In this document: piece by piece, positions 16,166 to 20,320 of the stretch
Layout: every line of letters starts with the position of its first letter
How positions within the stretch are numbered: the first letter of the stretch is position 1
Source of the DNA: Bacteroidota bacterium
GTDB lineage: Bacteria > Bacteroidota > Bacteroidia > Flavobacteriales > Flavobacteriaceae
Reading direction: 5' to 3'
Length of the DNA: 20,320 nt
NCBI GenBank assembly: GCA_021793135.1
Contig: JAJYTI010000011.1
Coordinates: forward strand, 1 to 20,320
Made by a program: the position numbers and the translations under genes
Notes under the pieces: generated by a model
What the model saw: the letters and a program-made list of their open reading frames with translations, nothing else
Database searches by the model: none
Told to the model about the DNA's origin: nothing

Positions 16166-16687
16166 ATGGAAGGAGAAATTAAAAACAGGGTAGCCAATAG
16201 CAAATTGGTTACCATTGATTTAGACACCCTATATCCAAAAGGCGATCGAATAACCATAGATATTTCACAGTGGTTATTTCAAGGCCTTATTGTTCGTGAA
16301 AAAGAGTTCCGAGTACAACTTAAAGAACATAATTGGGAACAATATAAAGACAAATATGTTGCATTATACTGTAGCACCGATGCCATAATTCCTGGTTGGG
16401 CCTATTTGTTAATCACCACTCATTTACAATCTATAGCCAAATACATAACCCAAGGAACTATCGAAGAATTAGATAGTTTATTGCTTTCAGAGGTTATCCA
16501 TGCTATGGATTTTTCAGAGTTCGAAAATAAACCAGTTATTATTAACGGGTGTAGTAATCATCCTATTCCAGAAAGCAGTTATCTATTATTGCTGCAGAAA
16601 TTAATGCCTATCGCACGAAGTATTATGTATGGAGAAGCGTGCTCTTCTGTTCCATTGTTTAAAAGATCTGTTAAAAACCGAGCATAG
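16166..16687 (+). CDS. DUF2480 family protein
   Basis: A 173-residue protein that I place in DUF2480, a family known mainly from Bacteroidota and without assigned activity. There is no signal peptide or membrane segment, so it should be cytoplasmic. It begins with a beta-rich half (VTIDLDTLYPKG, ISQWLFQGLIVRE). Its three cysteines, C69 in ALYCSTDAIIPGWAY, C129 in INGCSNHPIPESSY and C159 in GEACSSVPLFKR, lie in what look like its most family-like blocks. Its start is 12 bases after sufT, which argues for translation from the same transcript as the Fe-S assembly genes. Function is unknown. Some part in cluster assembly or sulfur handling is inferred from place and cysteines only. Confidence 0.82.
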   Translation: MEGEIKNRVANSKLVTIDLDTLYPKGDRITIDISQWLFQGLIVREKEFRVQLKEHNWEQYKDKYVALYCSTDAIIPGWAYLLITTHLQSIAKYITQGTIEELDSLLLSEVIHAMDFSEFENKPVIINGCSNHPIPESSYLLLLQKLMPIARSIMYGEACSSVPLFKRSVKNRA

Positions 16688-16735
16688 ATATGCTAAAATA
16701 AATTAAAACATTAGCAGCTAAACTTATATTTAATG

Positions 16736-16742
16736 TATTTTG
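16736..16742 (+). promoter_or_regulatory. Near-match -7 element before the DUF3078 gene
   Basis: TATTTTG is one base short of TAnnTTTG. It lies 42 bases before the ATG at 16785, in a 97-base gap after the DUF2480 gene. It may give this gene its own promoter, but the match is imperfect. Confidence 0.25.
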
Positions 16743-16784
16743 CCGGCCTAATTCAAAACAATCATTACAGAAAGAACAATTACT

Positions 16785-17702
16785 ATGAAAAAAATCGCAT
16801 TATTTTGTTTATTACTTATCGGTGGAGCAAATATGTTTGCACAAGAAGCTGAAGAGGAAAAAAAAGATGAAAATGGATGGCATAAAGCAGGTGCAATTAG
16901 TTTAATGTTCAGCCAAGCTTCATTCAACGATGAATGGACTGGTGGTGGAACTTCTAACTATGCTACCAATTTAAAGTTCAACTATGATTTTAACTATCGT
17001 TATAATAAGTTAACTGTAGATAATAGAATTGTAGCGGATTACGGATTAACTAAAAATAAAGGAGAAGAATACCAACGTAAAACGAATGACCGTTTAGAAT
17101 TAAACTCTATTATTGGTACAAAAGTTAAAGATACTAACTGGTACTACTCTTTCTTCTTAAACTTCAAAACACAGTTTTCTGACGGATACGACTACGAGAA
17201 AGATGATGACGATGTCTTACAACGTACTCGTAAAACCGATTTCTTCTCTCCAGCATACTTACAATTTGGTCCTGGTATGTTATGGAAGAAAAACGATAAC
17301 TTAAAAGTAAACATCTCTCCATTTGCTGCTCGTTTCACCTTTGTAAAAAAAGACTTTACTAGAGTAGGAAACGACCCAGATGCAATTGCAGAGTTCAACG
17401 AAGATAAGTATTTTGGTGTGGAAGCAAACAAGACCACTAACTTTGAGCTAGGTGCTTCAATCAACGCATATGCTAAATTCGATATAATCGAAAACGTAAG
17501 CTTAGAAAACATTTTAGCACTATATAGCGACTACTTAGAGAAACCAGAAAACATCAATGTTGATTATACATTAAACTTAAATATGAGAATCAACAAATAC
17601 ATGTCGGCTAACGCTACTTTCCAAGCAATCTACGAGGAAAATGCAGTTTCTGCTTTCCAAATTAGAGAAACTGTTGGAATCGGAATTAGCTACGAATTAT
17701 AA
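16785..17702 (+). CDS. DUF3078 family protein, probable outer-membrane beta-barrel
   Basis: A 305-residue protein with a signal peptide at residues 1-19 (MKK, hydrophobic core, cleavage after NMFA or FAQ). The mature part starts with a charged stretch and then GAISLMFSQASFNDEWTGGG, which I recognise as the opening of DUF3078 proteins of Bacteroidota. The rest alternates hydrophobic and polar residues in many strands rich in Y, N and K (FNYDFNYRYNKLTVDNRIV, WYYSFFLNFKTQF). It ends with IGISYEL, a strand with a terminal hydrophobic residue, as in outer-membrane barrels. Several acidic turns (EKDDDD) could bind cations. Function is not known. It follows the suf genes after 97 bases and precedes a bidirectional terminator. 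Confidence 0.83.
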   Translation: MKKIALFCLLLIGGANMFAQEAEEEKKDENGWHKAGAISLMFSQASFNDEWTGGGTSNYATNLKFNYDFNYRYNKLTVDNRIVADYGLTKNKGEEYQRKTNDRLELNSIIGTKVKDTNWYYSFFLNFKTQFSDGYDYEKDDDDVLQRTRKTDFFSPAYLQFGPGMLWKKNDNLKVNISPFAARFTFVKKDFTRVGNDPDAIAEFNEDKYFGVEANKTTNFELGASINAYAKFDIIENVSLENILALYSDYLEKPENINVDYTLNLNMRINKYMSANATFQAIYEENAVSAFQIRETVGIGISYEL

Positions 17703-17721
17703 TAAATGTAATATGTACCAT

Positions 17722-17756
17722 AAAAAAGCCCTTTGGAAATCCAAAGGGCTTTTTTT
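17722..17756. terminator. Bidirectional terminator between DUF3078 gene and hflX
   Basis: A 16-bp inverted repeat (arms 17722-17737 and 17740-17755) with GCCC/GGGC core, a two-base gap, an A run on the left and a T run on the right. It can end both the rightward operon and leftward hflX. It overlaps the hflX stop codon by one or two bases. Confidence 0.9.
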
Positions 17757-18966
17757 ATTCCTCTTCCCAGTAATCTGGAAATAAAAAATCATTATATGGA
17801 AATCTAGTTATATGTATTTCTCTTACTTTACGATATAATAATTTTCTTAGACTATCCATATTTTTCCCCGTTTCTGCTGAGATAAATACAACATCGTCTC
17901 CTACTTTGTTCATCCAAGTTTTCTTCCAATCCTCAAGACTATAATGTTCTTTAGAATGTTCGGTTATTAAATCATCATCATCAATTACTTTATGCTCATA
18001 AATATCCACCTTATTAAAGGCAATAATCGTTGGTTTGTTACCACTACCTATCTCCGATAGAATTCCATTCACCGAAGCGATATGATCTTCGAATGAAGCA
18101 TGAGAAATGTCGATAACATGAACTAACAAATCCGCTTCACGAACTTCATCCAAGGTACTTTTAAAAGCATCTACAAGCTGCGTAGGTAGCTTTCTAATAA
18201 ACCCAACTGTATCTGTAAGTAAAAATGGTAAGTTTTGTATCACTACTTTTCTTACCGTTGTATCTAATGTAGCAAAAAGCTTATTTTCTGCGAAAACCTC
18301 CGACTTGCTCAAAACATTCATCAAAGTAGATTTCCCAACATTGGTATAACCAACAAGCGCGACTCTAACTAAAGAACCACGATTACCACGTTGCACTTCC
18401 ATTTGTTTATCAATCTTCTCGAGTTCCTTTTTCAAGCGACTTATTTTATCACGAACTATCCTTCTATCCGTTTCAATTGCTTGCTCCCCTGGACCACGCA
18501 TCCCTATTCCACCACGCTGTCTATCCAAGTGTGTCCACATACCCGCAAGTCTTGGCAGCAAGTATTCATATTGCGCCAATTCCACTTGCGTTCGCGCATA
18601 ACTTGTTTGCGCACGTTGAGCAAAAATATCGAGAATAAGGTTCGTCCTATCTACTATCTTACATTGTAATATACGTTCAATATTATTGATTTGTGCAGGC
18701 GAGAGCTCATCATCAAAAATAACGGTAGATACATCATGTTGTGTCACAAAGGATCTTATCTCATCTATTTTCCCAGAACCAATGAAAGTTTTTGGATTTG
18801 GGTTATTTAATTTTTGCACATATCTTTTTAACACTTGTGCTCCTGCAGTATAAGCTAAGAATTCTAATTCATCTAGAAATTCTGTTGATTTTTCTTCGTC
18901 TTGTTCTGGAGTAATTAACCCCACCAACACTGTTTTTTCGTATTCTTCTGAAACCTGTTCTATCAT
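17755..18966 (-). CDS. hflX: GTPase HflX
   Basis: A ribosome-associated GTPase that in other bacteria splits stalled or stressed ribosomes. The 403-residue protein has the HflX N-terminal domain (FIGSGKIDEI at 61-70, FDDELSPAQINNIE at 84-97), the linker with LAQYEYLLPRLAGMW at 130-144 and RGGIGMRGPGE at 151-161, and a coiled-coil stretch near 170-193. The G domain has G1 GYTNVGKST at 206-214, G2 around FATLDTT at 231-237, G3 DTVGF at 252-256, G4 NKVD at 318-321 and G5 SAE at 363-365. The C-terminal DFLFPDYWEEE is a short acidic tail. The ATG at 18964-18966 is preferred. The longer frame uses a TTG at 18987 that lies inside the -7 element. It is a single gene converging on the suf-linked operon. 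Confidence 0.95.
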   Translation of the reverse strand: MIEQVSEEYEKTVLVGLITPEQDEEKSTEFLDELEFLAYTAGAQVLKRYVQKLNNPNPKTFIGSGKIDEIRSFVTQHDVSTVIFDDELSPAQINNIERILQCKIVDRTNLILDIFAQRAQTSYARTQVELAQYEYLLPRLAGMWTHLDRQRGGIGMRGPGEQAIETDRRIVRDKISRLKKELEKIDKQMEVQRGNRGSLVRVALVGYTNVGKSTLMNVLSKSEVFAENKLFATLDTTVRKVVIQNLPFLLTDTVGFIRKLPTQLVDAFKSTLDEVREADLLVHVIDISHASFEDHIASVNGILSEIGSGNKPTIIAFNKVDIYEHKVIDDDDLITEHSKEHYSLEDWKKTWMNKVGDDVVFISAETGKNMDSLRKLLYRKVREIHITRFPYNDFLFPDYWEEE

Positions 18967-18984
18967 ATGTACAATATCGTAAAA

Positions 18985-18992
18985 CAAAGCTA
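18985..18992 (-). promoter_or_regulatory. Candidate -7 promoter element of hflX
   Basis: On the - strand TAGCTTTG matches TAnnTTTG and lies 18 bases before the hflX ATG at 18966. No TTG was found 17-23 bases upstream. Confidence 0.45.
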
Positions 18993-19022
18993 TATCTTAA
19001 AATTTTATTCACTTGGATATAA

Positions 19023-19061
19023 TAAAAATGCCTTCTAAAATTCACAATCTTTAGAAGGCAT
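19023..19061 (-). terminator. Terminator of the 19098-19628 lipoprotein gene
   Basis: A perfect 12-bp inverted repeat (19028-19039 and 19050-19061) with a 10-base loop. On the - strand it is followed by five T in the tail at 19023-19028. It lies 36 bases past the stop of the leftward lipoprotein gene. Confidence 0.75.
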
Positions 19062-19097
19062 CATATTAGTTATCTATTTTATTGTAAGAAAGCTATA

Positions 19098-19628
19098 TTA
19101 CTTAGTTAATTCAAGTTCTACAGTCACTAAATGTAATAATGCTTCAGGAATCATATCTGCATATTCTGGGAATAGTAATGGGATTAAAGGAGCAAAAGCT
19201 ACACCATTTCCACCTAGAATTAAAGTGTCTTCAGTATTATCTACAATTGTCAAATTAACATCAAAACTAAGTAAATTTAACGAGATAGAATCTCCATCTA
19301 AAACATATTCTTGACTAAAGACTTCAAGATCACAGTTTTCAGCATGCATCCCGAATTTAGATACTTCTGCTTCAATCTCTAAATAATCTTTATCACAATC
19401 GTCTTTATGTGGATAGTTTTCTTCAATCGCATTTCCTAGAGCATCTACATGCGCAACTTGAGGAATCCATTTACCATGTAAAATATTCACTTCTTCTTCC
19501 TCCTCTTCTTCTGGAATTTCAGGATCCACTATTTCTTCTTCAATATGATCGGAAGTATTATCATCACTAGAACATGAACTGAAAGAAAACATCGCCACAA
19601 CAACGATTGCTAAAAAATACTTTCTCAT
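19098..19628 (-). CDS. Lipoprotein with acidic tether, possibly lipocalin-like
   Basis: A 176-residue protein with a lipoprotein signal (MRKYFLAIVVVAMFSFSSC) and lipidated cysteine C19. The residues right after it, SSDDN, resemble the acidic export signal that sends lipoproteins to the cell surface in Bacteroidota. A tether rich in glutamate and proline (residues about 29-47, including seven E in a row) leads to a compact domain from LHGKWIPQ onward. The GxW near the start of that domain, followed by alternating beta strands (YVLDGDSISLNLL, LTIVDNTEDTLILGG), fits the small lipocalin-like lipoproteins common in Flavobacteriia. Ligand and function are not evident. It has its own terminator and stands between two other leftward genes. 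Confidence 0.7.
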   Translation of the reverse strand: MRKYFLAIVVVAMFSFSSCSSDDNTSDHIEEEIVDPEIPEEEEEEEVNILHGKWIPQVAHVDALGNAIEENYPHKDDCDKDYLEIEAEVSKFGMHAENCDLEVFSQEYVLDGDSISLNLLSFDVNLTIVDNTEDTLILGGNGVAFAPLIPLLFPEYADMIPEALLHLVTVELELTK

Positions 19629-19710
19629 TTTTTGACTTGTTTGGTTTAAGAATTAAAAAACATCAGTAAAGTTAACAAAACTTTTAGATTGCGTTACTTA
19701 TCCATGAAAT

Positions 19711-19744
19711 AAAAAATCCTGTTTAGATAATTCCAAACAGGATT
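19711..19744 (-). terminator. Terminator of the FrnE-like gene
   Basis: A 10-bp inverted repeat (19715-19724 and 19735-19744) with a 10-base loop. On the - strand it runs into six T (A run on + at 19711-19716). It lies 21 bases past the stop of the DsbA-family gene. Confidence 0.75.
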
Positions 19745-19765
19745 AAACACAAACAAATCAAATTA

Positions 19766-20320
19766 TTATTCACAATTACCATTTACATCACAACTATTAC
19801 CAGATATGATATGTATAGGCTTTTGATCTTCTTTATAGTAATGCCATGCCTTTTTAAGCACATCTAAGAATGTTTCTGTAGGTTGCGCACCAGAAACTGC
19901 AAATTTTTTATGCATAACAAAAAACGGCACTCCTTTCACTCTAATGTTTCTAGCTTCCATTTGATCTTGACGGACTTCATAACTAAAATCTTCAGAATTT
20001 AAAAGTTCTTTGATTCCGTCTTTATCTAAACCAACTTTCAACCCTAACTCCAAAAGCACATCATTATCATCAATGTTCTTTGCATCTGTAAAATGCGCTT
20101 TAAATAATGCCTCCATGAGTTCATCGCCTATTTCTTTACTTTGAGAAGAAGCAAAATGCATAAGTCTGTGGGCATTCTTAGAATTTGCTGTTATAGAGTT
20201 TTCGATATTCATTTCCAAACCTACTTCTTGTCCCATTGTCTTAGCATGTGCAATCATTTGCTTTACTTGGTCTATAGGCATTTGTTTGCTAGATGCTAAA
20301 TATTCGACGGTGGTAATCGT
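19766..20320 (-). CDS. DsbA family oxidoreductase (FrnE-like), 5' end outside window
   Basis: The frame stays open through the right edge (TITTVEYLASSKQ precedes the first ATG at 20281), so the gene is cut and the ATG at 20281 is internal. At least 184 residues are present. They match the helical insert and C-terminal part of the FrnE/YwbO-type DsbA family: MIAHAKTMGQEVGLEMN, NAHRLMHFASSQSKE, LFKAHFTDAKNIDD, and VKGVPFFVMHKKFAVSGAQP with the cis-proline before FF. The active-site CxxC expected in the N-terminal thioredoxin part lies beyond the window. It ends with CDVNGNC, two extra cysteines at the C-terminus. The likely role is thiol-disulfide exchange in the cytoplasm. Which substrates it acts on is unknown. 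Confidence 0.88.
   Translation of the reverse strand, partial: TITTVEYLASSKQMPIDQVKQMIAHAKTMGQEVGLEMNIENSITANSKNAHRLMHFASSQSKEIGDELMEALFKAHFTDAKNIDDNDVLLELGLKVGLDKDGIKELLNSEDFSYEVRQDQMEARNIRVKGVPFFVMHKKFAVSGAQPTETFLDVLKKAWHYYKEDQKPIHIISGNSCDVNGNCE

Noticed and set aside
17192..17512. 106-codon frame on the - strand
   Set aside because: Antisense shadow of the DUF3078 gene; it ends in a serine run that mirrors the acidic DDDD codons.
1..20320. Mobile elements, CRISPR arrays, tRNA or rRNA genes, defence systems
   Set aside because: No transposase or integrase motifs, no regularly spaced repeats and no RNA gene signatures were seen. The intact genes are core metabolic, maintenance or envelope genes.

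Overview
The window looks like a housekeeping stretch of chromosome from a member of the Bacteroidota, most likely the family Flavobacteriaceae. The DNA is AT-rich. Several genes are preceded by the Bacteroidota-type -7 promoter element TAnnTTTG. The proteins are typical of that group: a Big_5-type lipoprotein, a fused five-helix SdhC with a long SdhA, DUF2480 and DUF3078. No rRNA, tRNA, CRISPR array, transposase, integrase or phage gene was seen.

Layout. Positions 3-92 are the 3' end of a ComF-like phosphoribosyltransferase. A large Ig-like lipoprotein follows on the + strand (116-1717). A region of about 700 bases with no intact gene comes next. It holds what I read as a decayed AraC-type regulator on the - strand, with a frame break at a run of seven G, and it ends in a strong hairpin terminator. 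Leftward from 5892 runs sdhC-sdhA-sdhB (respiratory complex II). Rightward from 6146 are a PepP-type aminopeptidase and an alpha/beta hydrolase, which converge on a leftward thiL.

The centre is an iron-sulfur cluster assembly operon from about 9778 to 16687: a SufA/IscA-type carrier, sufB, a small lipoprotein, sufC, sufD, sufS, sufE, sufT (DUF59/MIP18-like) and a DUF2480 gene. Most gaps are 10-30 bases. A DUF3078 outer-membrane-type protein follows and ends at a bidirectional terminator shared with the convergent hflX. Two more leftward genes close the window, each with its own terminator: a lipoprotein with an acidic tether, and a FrnE-like DsbA-family oxidoreductase cut by the right edge.

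How they work together. SufS takes sulfur from cysteine and passes it to SufE. SufE delivers it to the SufBCD scaffold, and the A-type carrier and SufT help place clusters into target proteins. SdhB, also in this window, carries three such clusters. The less understood members are the lipoprotein between sufB and sufC and the DUF2480 protein with three cysteines. I found no clearly novel multi-gene system. The best leads are these two suf passengers and the AraC-like pseudogene.
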